Shown here: positions 34,975 to 42,326 of the stretch, in pieces
Position numbering within the stretch: position 1 is the stretch's first letter
How the letters are laid out: each line of letters begins with the position of its first letter
Source of the DNA: Candidatus Binataceae bacterium
GTDB taxonomy: Bacteria; Desulfobacterota; Binatia; Binatales; Binataceae
Reading direction: 5' to 3'
NCBI GenBank assembly: GCA_035508495.1
Contig: DATJMX010000021.1
Coordinates: forward strand, 62,001-126,000
Length of the DNA: 64,000 bases
The notes under the pieces: generated by a model
The model's input: the letters and a program-made list of their open reading frames with translations, nothing else
Database searches by the model: none
What the model was told of the DNA's origin: nothing
Made by a program: the position numbers and the translations under genes

Positions 34975-35733
34975 ATGAATGGACTGCAAGACCGTGTCGC
35001 GATCGTGACTGCCGCCGCAGGCGGCGGAATCGGCAAGGCAACTGCCACGAGGCTCGCCGAAGAGGGCGCGATCGTCGTTGTGACTGACAGTCATGAGCGG
35101 CGCACGCGCGAAACCGTCGAAGAGCTTGCGGTGCGCTTTCCGGGACGCGTCGATGGCTATCCGCTCGACGTGTCGCGACGCGAGGAAGTGGATCGAACCG
35201 TCGCCGACATCGTGAGCAGGCGCGGCCGCATCGATATCCTCGTCAACAACGCCGGGATTAACGTGCTGGGCGATGTCGAAAAGATCAATGTCGAGGACTG
35301 GAGCCGGATTCTCGATGTCGACCTGACCGGAGCGTTCTATCTTATTCGCGCTGTGCTGCCGGCGATGCGGCGGCAGCATGCGGGCGCGATCGTCAACGTC
35401 TCATCGGTCGCGGCGTGGGCGGTGCTGGGCGGTTCCGACGCGCCATACGCCGCGGCCAAGGCAGGATTGCTCGCGCTGACTCGCAGTGTGGCGGCCGAAG
35501 TCGGACCCGACGGAATCCGCTGTAACGCCGTGGCGCCCGGAATCGTACTGACGAAGTGGGTCGAGAAAAACATGAGCGAGACGGTCGCCCGCCAGGCAGA
35601 TCACACGCCGATGCGGCGGCTTGGCAAGCCCGCGGACATCGCAGCGGCGATCGCCTTCCTTGCTTCCGACGATGCGTCGTTCATCACCGGCGAGGCGCTG
35701 ACCGTCAGCGGCGGACTCTACATGCACGCCTGA
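34975..35733 (+). CDS. SDR-family NAD(P)-dependent oxidoreductase
   Basis: The ATG at 34975 follows GAGGAG and gives 252 residues. The Rossmann motif AAAGGGIGKATATRLAEEG, NNAG in VNNAGINVLG, catalytic Ser in VNVSSVAAWA and YAAAKAGLLALTRSVA are all present, followed by PGIV and the C-terminal GEALTVSGGLYMHA. The classic SDR fold is complete. It lies 72 bases after the IorB-like gene and may act on the product or substrate of that enzyme. The oxidised group is unknown. Confidence 0.93.
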   Translation: MNGLQDRVAIVTAAAGGGIGKATATRLAEEGAIVVVTDSHERRTRETVEELAVRFPGRVDGYPLDVSRREEVDRTVADIVSRRGRIDILVNNAGINVLGDVEKINVEDWSRILDVDLTGAFYLIRAVLPAMRRQHAGAIVNVSSVAAWAVLGGSDAPYAAAKAGLLALTRSVAAEVGPDGIRCNAVAPGIVLTKWVEKNMSETVARQADHTPMRRLGKPADIAAAIAFLASDDASFITGEALTVSGGLYMHA

Positions 35734-35740
35734 CGGCGAG

Positions 35741-36547
35741 TCATTTCTGTATCGGCAGATCCACCCAGGAGCGCTGAACCTCGAGGAAAGCTTTTGGCGG
35801 GACGCTGACTTCGCCGCGGAACGGCCAGTCCAGCGCGATGATCAGCACCACGACCAGTCCCAGCGCCATCACTACTGCCGAAGTCATCACGAGGTGCATC
35901 CTGAAGTTGTGAAAGCCGAACAGGTAGGTGTACGACGTCGTCAGTGCGCCACCGAGGAAAATGATCCACCAGATGACGTAAGGCACATGGCCTTCGACCG
36001 CCGACAGGCGGCTCGCTCTGGCGCGATACAGATCGTTGAGCGTCTTGAGTACCTCCGCCTGGATAACGGATTGGCCGAGATTGGCGGGCTGCATCGTAAC
36101 GAGTGCGGCGTGCAGTTTGCGCAACGACTCGGCGCCGGCCTCCGAGGGTTTGCCATCCTTCTGCACCGGCCACTCGACATTGGCGACCACGTCGACGTAT
36201 TGCTGCAAGTCGGCGCGAATCTCACGGCCGACCTCGGGTGGCAGGCCAATGGTATCGCGATAGATGCTGTCGACGTAGTCTGCTTCGCGCTGCACCAGGT
36301 CCTGTGCCTCAATGTAGGACTGCCAGGTCGCGATCGCGATGAACGCGAGCAAGACGGCATACACAACGCTGATAACCGCGACAGTGAAGCCCGCCAACTC
36401 GTTGTGGGCCTTCCGCAACTCGAGGTGAACCGAGCGGTGAAAGATGTAGAGTCCCGAGCACGCCGAACCCACCAGCAGCATCATCAGGATACTGCCCCAC
36501 AACCAGGTCGGGCTGCCGTAGATAAAGTCGAGAATCGCGTGAGACAA
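35741..36547 (-). CDS. DUF4239 family membrane protein
   Basis: The 268-residue product has two N-terminal membrane helices (WLWGSILMMLLVGSACSGLYIF and ELAGFTVAVISVVYAVLLAFIAIA), a cytoplasmic or periplasmic helical middle (residues about 80-190), and two C-terminal helices (VIWWIIFLGGALTTSYTYLF and MTSAVVMALGLVVVLIIALDW). This four-helix pattern is that of DUF4239, often described as bestrophin-like. An ion channel role is speculative. The gene lies next to, and in the same direction as, the phosphate transporter gene but a strong hairpin separates them. Confidence 0.85.
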   Translation of the reverse strand: MSHAILDFIYGSPTWLWGSILMMLLVGSACSGLYIFHRSVHLELRKAHNELAGFTVAVISVVYAVLLAFIAIATWQSYIEAQDLVQREADYVDSIYRDTIGLPPEVGREIRADLQQYVDVVANVEWPVQKDGKPSEAGAESLRKLHAALVTMQPANLGQSVIQAEVLKTLNDLYRARASRLSAVEGHVPYVIWWIIFLGGALTTSYTYLFGFHNFRMHLVMTSAVVMALGLVVVLIIALDWPFRGEVSVPPKAFLEVQRSWVDLPIQK

Positions 36548-36603
36548 ACCGGCCGCGCTCCTTCAGTCATTTGCAAAGCGCCGTGATCGAACAGCTCGCC
36601 ACG

Positions 36604-36648
36604 CGCGCACGCTCCGACAAACTTGATTAGTTTGTCAGAGCGTGCGCG
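36604..36648. terminator. Strong hairpin between the PiT and DUF4239 genes
   Basis: CGCGCACGCTCCGACAAAC (36604-36622) pairs with GTTTGTCAGAGCGTGCGCG (36630-36648) over 19 bp with one mismatch, loop TTGATTA. There is no T run on either side. It lies 26 bases past the PiT stop on the minus strand, so transcription attenuation or a processing site is possible. Confidence 0.6.
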
Positions 36649-36674
36649 TGCGAACCACTGGAAGGCGATCTCGA

Positions 36675-38264
36675 TTAGAAAATCGAGCGGAAAATCCAGA
36701 ACAGCAATGCCGCGAGCATCACCGAGGCTGGCAGCGTGAGCACCCACGCCAGCGCGATGTTGCGCACCGTCTCCATCTGCAGGCCGGAGCGATTCGCGGT
36801 CATCGTTCCGGCGATACCCGATGACAGCACGTGGGTTGTGCTCACGGGCAAACCGAAATGATCGGCGGCGGCGATGGTCGCTGCGGCGGTCAACTCAGCG
36901 GCTGCACCTTGTGCGTACGTGAGATGATCCTTGCCGATTTTCTCGCCGACCGTGATGACGATTCGTTGCCATCCGACCATCGTGCCCATGCCGAGCGCCA
37001 GGGCGACGGCGACCTTGACCCAGCCCGGAATGAACTTCGTCGCCACATCGAGGTGCTTCTTGTAATTGTTGAGAATCACCCAGTCCGCGTCGCTGAACTT
37101 GACCGGGTTTGATTTCTGCATGGCGCGCAGCGCTTCGCTGACGAGGTACATATCGTTGCGGAAGTTTCGCACGCGCTCGGGCGGAACCTTCGACAATGCT
37201 TCGAACTCGTTCAACTCGTTGGCGATGTCATTGACGATCTGACGAAGCGCCAGCGTGACGCTCGGCGTGTATTGCCGCGTGCGCAGGTAGTCCGCGATAT
37301 CGTCACGCGGATCGGCGGTCGTCGCCGTCTTCTCGACATAGCGGTCGAGCAGGTTGTCAACCTGGTGCGAGACGGCAATGAAATCCGGCGTATCGCTCGC
37401 CGGCACCGCGCGGTTGACCGCGTATGCGGTCGGCACGATTCCGATCAGGATGAGCATGATGAGGCCCATGCCCTTCTGACCGTCGTTGGAGCCGTGCGCG
37501 AAGCTGACGCCGGTGCAAGTCAGGATGAGCAGGCATCGAATCCAGAACGGTGGCGCATCGGTGCCGCTCGGCGCCGTGTACAGACGCTTATCGGTGATAA
37601 TCGCCTTGGCGATAATAAGAATGAGCGCGGCCACCGCGAATCCCACCAGCGGTGAAAGCAGAAGCGATTTGCCGATGTTGAGCGCCTGGCCCCAATCGAC
37701 GCCGCTGGTTTGCGATTTGGCGGCCGTGAGCTGGTTGGCGATACCGACGCCGATTATCGATCCGATCAGGGTGTGTGAACTCGAGGCGGGCAGGCCGAAG
37801 TACCACGTGCCGAGGTTCCAGAGTATCGCCGCCACGAGCAACGAAAACACCATCGCGAAACCCGCGGCGCTTCCCACTTGCAGGATCAATTCGACCGGCA
37901 GCAGCGCGACGATGCTGTAAGCGACGGCGCCTGAGGAAACCAGTACTCCGAGGAAATTGCAGAATCCCGACCACGCTACCGCCACCTGCGGTTCGAGCGA
38001 GTTGGTATAGATGACCGTCGCGACCGCGTTAGCCGTATCGTGAAAGCCGTTTACGAACTCGAACCCCAAGGCGACGAGCAGAGCGAGACCAAGATAGATA
38101 AAGGGACGTATCGAGGTGGTCGGTTCGACTTCAAGATCCCTGATCAGGTGCGAGCCGGCGTAGGCCATGCCCAGTAGCAGCAGGACGATGAATATCGCCA
38201 CGCCGGCGCGGCTCGGACTCTTGCCAATCTTTCTGTCAATGGAGGTATCTATCGCGACAGCCAC
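36675..38264 (-). CDS. PiT-family inorganic phosphate transporter
   Basis: The 529-residue protein has the two PiT signatures: LGFEFVNGFHDTANAVATVIYTNSL near the N-terminus and CTGVSFAHGSNDGQKGMGLIML in the second half, each followed by membrane helices. A hydrophilic domain (about residues 310-400, with YVEKTATTADPRDD and KVPPERVRNFRNDM) interrupts the second half and faces the cytoplasm. PiT proteins import phosphate coupled to H+ or Na+. No PhoU-like or Pho-box sequence is evident beside it. Confidence 0.93.
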   Translation of the reverse strand: MAVAIDTSIDRKIGKSPSRAGVAIFIVLLLLGMAYAGSHLIRDLEVEPTTSIRPFIYLGLALLVALGFEFVNGFHDTANAVATVIYTNSLEPQVAVAWSGFCNFLGVLVSSGAVAYSIVALLPVELILQVGSAAGFAMVFSLLVAAILWNLGTWYFGLPASSSHTLIGSIIGVGIANQLTAAKSQTSGVDWGQALNIGKSLLLSPLVGFAVAALILIIAKAIITDKRLYTAPSGTDAPPFWIRCLLILTCTGVSFAHGSNDGQKGMGLIMLILIGIVPTAYAVNRAVPASDTPDFIAVSHQVDNLLDRYVEKTATTADPRDDIADYLRTRQYTPSVTLALRQIVNDIANELNEFEALSKVPPERVRNFRNDMYLVSEALRAMQKSNPVKFSDADWVILNNYKKHLDVATKFIPGWVKVAVALALGMGTMVGWQRIVITVGEKIGKDHLTYAQGAAAELTAAATIAAADHFGLPVSTTHVLSSGIAGTMTANRSGLQMETVRNIALAWVLTLPASVMLAALLFWIFRSIF

Positions 38265-38440
38265 TTGGCGCCTTCTCCCTCTTCGTGTCAGCAGGCCGTC
38301 TGGCGCAGGAGCGCCGCCCGACCTGCGGCAAGCGCTGAACCGTACGTCGGGGATATTGCGCGAGTATGACGGCGTGATTGTATAGAGGTGTTATGTTGGG
38401 TTGTCGACGGCGGCCTGGCTTCTAGGTTCGTTCATCCGGA

Positions 38441-39130
38441 TCACGGCGATCGAAGTTGGGCAGCTTTCGAGCCATGAAGTTCAGCGACGTTGATGATCCG
38501 GGCGCCACGGTGCGCAAGATCGTGGTGGACGTCACGGTCCGACGATGGATCGATCGCGCGGCACAGATCCCACAGCACCCAGACGTGAAATCCGTCATCG
38601 AGCGCATCTTCGGCCGTCCATTTCACGCAATAGTCGCGCGCCAGGCCGCAGATAAACAACGAGTCAACACCACGATTCTTCAGATAGCCGGCCAATCCCG
38701 TCGGAGGACGTTGGCCCGCGGGGTTCCAGTTGTTGCGTAGCCCGCTGTATGAATCCGTGCTCGAATCCGTCGCCTTGCGGATGATTGCCGACACGCGATT
38801 CCAATCGACGCGAGGATCAAGAGCGGCGCCCGGCGTCCCCTGCACGCAATGTGTCGGCCACAGCACTTGTTCGTGTCCGTAGAGCTCGATGCGATCCATT
38901 GGTTTGCGCCCGGGATGATTGACCGCAAACGATACGTGATTCGGCGGATGCCAGTCCTGCGTCGCGACGATTACCTCGAAGATCCCGGAATCCATCAACT
39001 TGCGAATCGGCTCGACAATCTGATCGCCGTCGCGCACCGGCAGATTTCCGCCAGGCATGAAGTCCGGCTGCAGATCGACAATCACCAGCGCCGCATGGCT
39101 GCGATCGAACCGTGTGTCGTCGCCGTTCAT
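38441..39130 (-). CDS. pncA: Nicotinamidase/isochorismatase-family hydrolase, PncA-like
   Basis: Started at ATG 39130 the product has 229 residues. Nicotinamidase landmarks are all visible: catalytic Asp in LVIVDLQPDFMPGGNL, the zinc-site region TQDWHPPNHVSF, a Lys in ATDSSTDSYSG region (RKATD), and the nucleophile Cys in LFICGLARDYCVKWTAEDAL. HCVQGTPGA before it is also typical. The enzyme hydrolyses nicotinamide to nicotinate for NAD salvage. It stands alone, converging with nothing close; the DUF2934 gene lies divergently 63 bases upstream. Confidence 0.9.
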   Translation of the reverse strand: MNGDDTRFDRSHAALVIVDLQPDFMPGGNLPVRDGDQIVEPIRKLMDSGIFEVIVATQDWHPPNHVSFAVNHPGRKPMDRIELYGHEQVLWPTHCVQGTPGAALDPRVDWNRVSAIIRKATDSSTDSYSGLRNNWNPAGQRPPTGLAGYLKNRGVDSLFICGLARDYCVKWTAEDALDDGFHVWVLWDLCRAIDPSSDRDVHHDLAHRGARIINVAELHGSKAAQLRSP

Positions 39131-39192
39131 CCGGGTGTCAGCGCGCAAGATCTTTCCTGATCGATGTTACCGGGGTAGTTGGAGATTCAAGC

Positions 39193-39519
39193 ATGTCGAC
39201 GGCATTCTCTTCGCCCTGTTTCCAAACTAGCACTATCGATCGGCCGTTCGTAAAGGCTGGATGGCGACGCGGCAGTCGACTAAACTGGCTAAACGGAAAC
39301 CCTATGTTCTGGACTTTCCAGCTCGATCCGCCGCCCCGGTCTGCGTCACGCAATGGCCACGTGGCGTTGCCAATCTTGGCATTCGAACCGACCGAGGAAC
39401 AAATCCGCCAGCGGGCCTATGAGATTTTCATCGCACGCGGTGGCGATCATGGAAGCGAGCAAGCCGATTGGGAACAGGCGCAACGCGAGCTGCGCGAACA
39501 GCACGCGGCAGATTCCTGA
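39193..39519 (+). CDS. DUF2934 domain protein
   Basis: The C-terminal part (TEEQIRQRAYEIFIARGGDHGSEQADWEQAQRELRE) is the DUF2934 motif, a short helical unit of unknown function. ATG at 39193, preceded by GGAG (39181-39184), gives 108 residues. An ATG at 39304 would give 71 residues and would start closer to the domain; I cannot decide from sequence alone. The N-terminal part shows no similarity I recognise. Confidence 0.7.
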   Translation: MSTAFSSPCFQTSTIDRPFVKAGWRRGSRLNWLNGNPMFWTFQLDPPPRSASRNGHVALPILAFEPTEEQIRQRAYEIFIARGGDHGSEQADWEQAQRELREQHAADS

Positions 39520-39702
39520 TTCCCAAAGCCCGTGCAGACTTAAAATCACAGGCCCCTTAATAGTGGGACGAACCCTCACTTACACAATATGTAGTATTTC
39601 GCCTGAAATAGCAGAACGGGCGCATCTACTTGCGGCGATTTGCGTGTGCCCCATAAACTAGGAGACCGCATCCGGGTAGGCGCAGCGAGGAGAGTTAACT
39701 CT

Positions 39703-40590
39703 ATGGCAGCACGACCGATCGCTACTGGCTCTATCTCATTCGGGTTGGTCTCCATCCCGGTCAAGCTGTTCACCGCCACCCGTTCAAAGTCAGTCAGCTT
39801 CAAACTGCTCCATGGCAAAGATCAAAGCCGGATCCAGCAGAAAATCTACTGCCCGGTGGACGACGCGATAGTCGATCGCAGCGAGCTGGTGCGAGGATAC
39901 GAAATAGAGAAGAACACATTCGTCACTTTTACCGACGAAGAGCTAAAGGCGCTCGAAGCGAAAGACGATCACATGATCGATATCAGCGAGTTTGTGCCGC
40001 TGGCGCAGGTCGATCCTATCTATTTCGAAAATTCCTACCATCTTGGATGCGAACCCCAGTCGGCGCGTGCGTATCGATTACTCACTGCCGCGATGGACGA
40101 GATGCAAGTCGTCGCGCTCGCGCGCTATACGATGCGCAACAAGGAATACTCGGTAATTGTCCGTCCCTATGAGCAGGGCCTGATGCTGCATACCATGTAC
40201 TACAGCGATGAAGTGGTATCGGCATCGGACGTCGATCGCGGCAAGGATACCAAGATCGGGGCCCAGGAACTGAATCTCGCCAAGCGATTGATCAAGGATC
40301 TCGAGCAGGACCAATTTGATCCGACCAAGTTTCACGATAACTATCGCGAACGAGTAGTCGCCGCGGCGCAGGAAAAGGCCGAGGGACACGAAGTCGCGAC
40401 CGCGGCGCCCGAACCGCGCAAAGCTAAGGTTATCGACCTTTACGATGCGCTCAAGGCGTCGCTCGAAAAGCGCGGCGTCGCGATGGCTGGTCAGCAGGAC
40501 GAAGCGGGCGAGGAGCGCGAAACGGCTCATGCGTCAAAACGCCGGGCGCGGCCCGCGCGCGCAGCCTCGTCGGGTTCACGGCGAAAATAA
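39703..40590 (+). CDS. ku: Bacterial Ku protein of non-homologous end joining
   Basis: Started at ATG 39703 (preceded by GAGGAGAG), the product has 295 residues. The core begins with ARPIATGSISFGLVSIPVKLF, contains YCPVDDAIVDRSELVRGYEI and the DPIYFENSYHLGCEPQ stretch, and ends in a basic tail (RRARPARAASSGSRRK). Bacterial Ku homodimerises as a ring on DNA ends and recruits LigD. No ligD is in this window. A CsbD and a BON protein gene, both stress-related families, follow on the same strand. Confidence 0.95.
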   Translation: MAARPIATGSISFGLVSIPVKLFTATRSKSVSFKLLHGKDQSRIQQKIYCPVDDAIVDRSELVRGYEIEKNTFVTFTDEELKALEAKDDHMIDISEFVPLAQVDPIYFENSYHLGCEPQSARAYRLLTAAMDEMQVVALARYTMRNKEYSVIVRPYEQGLMLHTMYYSDEVVSASDVDRGKDTKIGAQELNLAKRLIKDLEQDQFDPTKFHDNYRERVVAAAQEKAEGHEVATAAPEPRKAKVIDLYDALKASLEKRGVAMAGQQDEAGEERETAHASKRRARPARAASSGSRRK

Positions 40591-40761
40591 CGCCGATTCG
40601 CGTCTTCATCGGCGCGCCGATCTCCTGAAGCTTGTAAAAAATTCCCGCAAGCTGACGGAAAATCCTTTAGAAACACGCGGTTAATGCGATGGCCCCGCCA
40701 TTGCTCACTCTCTCCCCAGAGCGAGGGCGCGAGAGCCGCTCGCCTTTTAGAGGAGACACAA

Positions 40762-40956
40762 ATGAACAGTGATCAGCTTAAGGGAAAACTGAAGCAGCTC
40801 GGCGGCGAGATCAAGAAGAAGTGGGGCCAGATTACCGACGACGATCTCACCCAGGCCTCGGGCAATCTCGACATTCTGGTCGGCAAGATCCAGGAGCGCT
40901 CGGGAGAACGCCGCGAAGCGATCCAGCATTGGTTCAAGTCACAGGGTTTGGACTGA
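40762..40956 (+). CDS. CsbD family stress protein
   Basis: The ATG at 40762 after AGAGGAGA gives 64 residues: DQLKGKLKQLGGEIKKKWGQITDDDLTQASGNLDILVGKIQERSGERREAIQHWF, matching the CsbD family along its full length. Members are small helical cytosolic proteins often induced by general stress. It lies 171 bases after ku and 90 bases before the BON gene. The function is unknown. Confidence 0.93.
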   Translation: MNSDQLKGKLKQLGGEIKKKWGQITDDDLTQASGNLDILVGKIQERSGERREAIQHWFKSQGLD

Positions 40957-40999
40957 CTTCCTTTGCCTGGTTTAGTCCAGTTTCGGTTTTTCGGTCGAG

Positions 41000-41047
41000 G
41001 TATTTAAATACTCAGTGTACTAGCTATCCCTAAGGAGGTACACAAAA
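41000..41047 (+). promoter_or_regulatory. Palindrome and strong ribosome-binding site before the BON gene
   Basis: GTATTTAAATAC (41000-41011) is a perfect 12-bp palindrome, 36 bases upstream of the BON start. TAAGGAGGT (41031-41039) is a full-strength Shine-Dalgarno eight bases before ATG 41047, predicting high expression. The palindrome may be a regulator site; that is inference. Confidence 0.5.
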
Positions 41048-41457
41048 TGAACTTTCGCAAAGCTGGTTTAGTAGTCCCGATGTTTGCCTTTGCGCTCGCG
41101 GCGGCGCCGCTGGCCTTCGCGCAGAGTGATAATCCCAACCCGCCGTCGGCGAGCGCCGACATGAACGCAGCGGGTCATTCTTCGGAGAATGCCGTATCGG
41201 AGGCCTATCACGGCACGAAGCGGGCCGTGAAGGATACCGCCATCACCGCGAAGGTGAAGACGGCCCTTCACGAGGACAAGGACATCAGCGGCGCTGATAT
41301 CCACGTCGATACCGTTGCCGGGGTTGTCACGCTGAGCGGCAGCGCGCCGTCGGCAGAGATGTCGCAGCGCGCCGAAGAACTCGCCCAGCAGACCAAGGGC
41401 GTCCGCAGCGTGAAGAACGTAATCACGATCGGCGCTCAGCAGAATTCGATGAAGTAA
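41047..41457 (+). CDS. BON-domain periplasmic protein
   Basis: The 136-residue product has a signal peptide (residues 1 to about 25, ending LAFAQ) and a BON domain (KVKTALHEDKDISGADIHVDTVAGVVTLSGSAPSAEMSQRAEELAQQTKGVRSVKNVI). The domain is thought to bind phospholipid membranes and is found in OsmY, which is induced by stress in the periplasm. Strong ribosome-binding site and CsbD neighbour fit a stress role. It is followed by an inverted repeat at 41497-41552. Confidence 0.92.
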   Translation: MNFRKAGLVVPMFAFALAAAPLAFAQSDNPNPPSASADMNAAGHSSENAVSEAYHGTKRAVKDTAITAKVKTALHEDKDISGADIHVDTVAGVVTLSGSAPSAEMSQRAEELAQQTKGVRSVKNVITIGAQQNSMK

Positions 41458-41496
41458 CGGTCGTCAACCGCGCTCGGCGATAGCCCGGCGCCTTCT

Positions 41497-41552
41497 GCAA
41501 CCCGGCGCGCGCTGCGACGATTCCTCCCGTCTCCAGCATCGCGCCGGGTTGC
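41497..41552. repeat. 13-bp inverted repeat between the BON and LOG genes
   Basis: GCAACCCGGCGCG (41497-41509) and CGCGCCGGGTTGC (41540-41552) are perfect inverted copies separated by 30 bases. There is no T run after it. It may end the BON transcript, or be a regulatory structure. Confidence 0.5.
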
Positions 41553-41622
41553 CTCTTCCTTATCGACATTCTGCGCGCATGCTCAGTTGACCTGAGCGGC
41601 GGACCGGTTACGATCCTGCCTC

Positions 41623-42207
41623 ATGGCAATCAAGCGAGTCTGCGTATATTGCGCGTCCAGTCGGCAATGTGACCCGATTTATCATGAGGCCGCGCGGCGC
41701 TTAGGCCGCGAGCTGGCGCGTCGTCAGGTTACCTGTGTTTATGGCGGTGGCAGCAATGGCTCGATGGGGCATCTGGCTGACGCGGCGCTGGCGGAGGGTG
41801 GGCGCGTGATCGGCGTGCTGCCGCGCTTCATGTACGACGTCGAGTGGGGCCATCACGGGCTCAGCGAACTGCTCCTCGTCGAGGACATGCACGAACGCAA
41901 ACGCCTGATGATAAGCGAGGTCGATGCGGTGGTCGCGCTGCCGGGCGGATGCGGCACGCTCGAAGAGCTGTTCGAGGCGATGGCGTGGAAGCGGCTCGGA
42001 CTTTACGGCGGCCCGATCGTGATGGTGAACACGGGCGGCTTCTACGACAAATGCGAAGAGTTACTGAGAAGCTGCATCGATCGCCGCTTCATGGACGAGC
42101 GTCACGGCAGGATGTACTCGATCGTTGAAGAGCCAGAGCAAGTTTTCGCCGCAATCGAATCCGCACCGCCGTGGCCGCTGACCAATCGCAGCTTCGCCGC
42201 GCTGTGA
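41623..42207 (+). CDS. LOG-family cytokinin riboside 5'-monophosphate phosphoribohydrolase-like protein
   Basis: The 194-residue product has the TIGR00730 pattern: RVCVYCASSRQ, VYGGGSNGSMGHLADAAL and the active-site motif LPGGCGTLEELFEAMAWKRLGL. LOG proteins hydrolyse nucleotide 5'-monophosphates or release free bases; bacterial members are often of unknown target. The ATG at 41623 opens 70 bases after the inverted repeat. The transcript ends at the bidirectional terminator at 42291-42325. Confidence 0.93.
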   Translation: MAIKRVCVYCASSRQCDPIYHEAARRLGRELARRQVTCVYGGGSNGSMGHLADAALAEGGRVIGVLPRFMYDVEWGHHGLSELLLVEDMHERKRLMISEVDAVVALPGGCGTLEELFEAMAWKRLGLYGGPIVMVNTGGFYDKCEELLRSCIDRRFMDERHGRMYSIVEEPEQVFAAIESAPPWPLTNRSFAAL

Positions 42208-42290
42208 TTAGTCATCGCGATAATCTCAAAATACCCTCAGCCGGCGCCGCTATGCGGTCCCGATCTCGAGGGATTTCCAGCTCGAAAAGA

Positions 42291-42325
42291 AAAGCGGAGC
42301 GGAATCATCCCGCTCCGCTTTTTTG
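42291..42325. terminator. Bidirectional terminator between the LOG and Trp-repeat genes
   Basis: AAAGCGGAGCGG (42291-42302) pairs with CCGCTCCGCTTT (42310-42321) around a 7-base loop, followed by a T run on the plus strand and by TTTCTTTT on the minus strand. It serves both converging genes (41623-42207 plus, 42327-43814 minus). Confidence 0.88.
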
Positions 42326-42326
42326 A

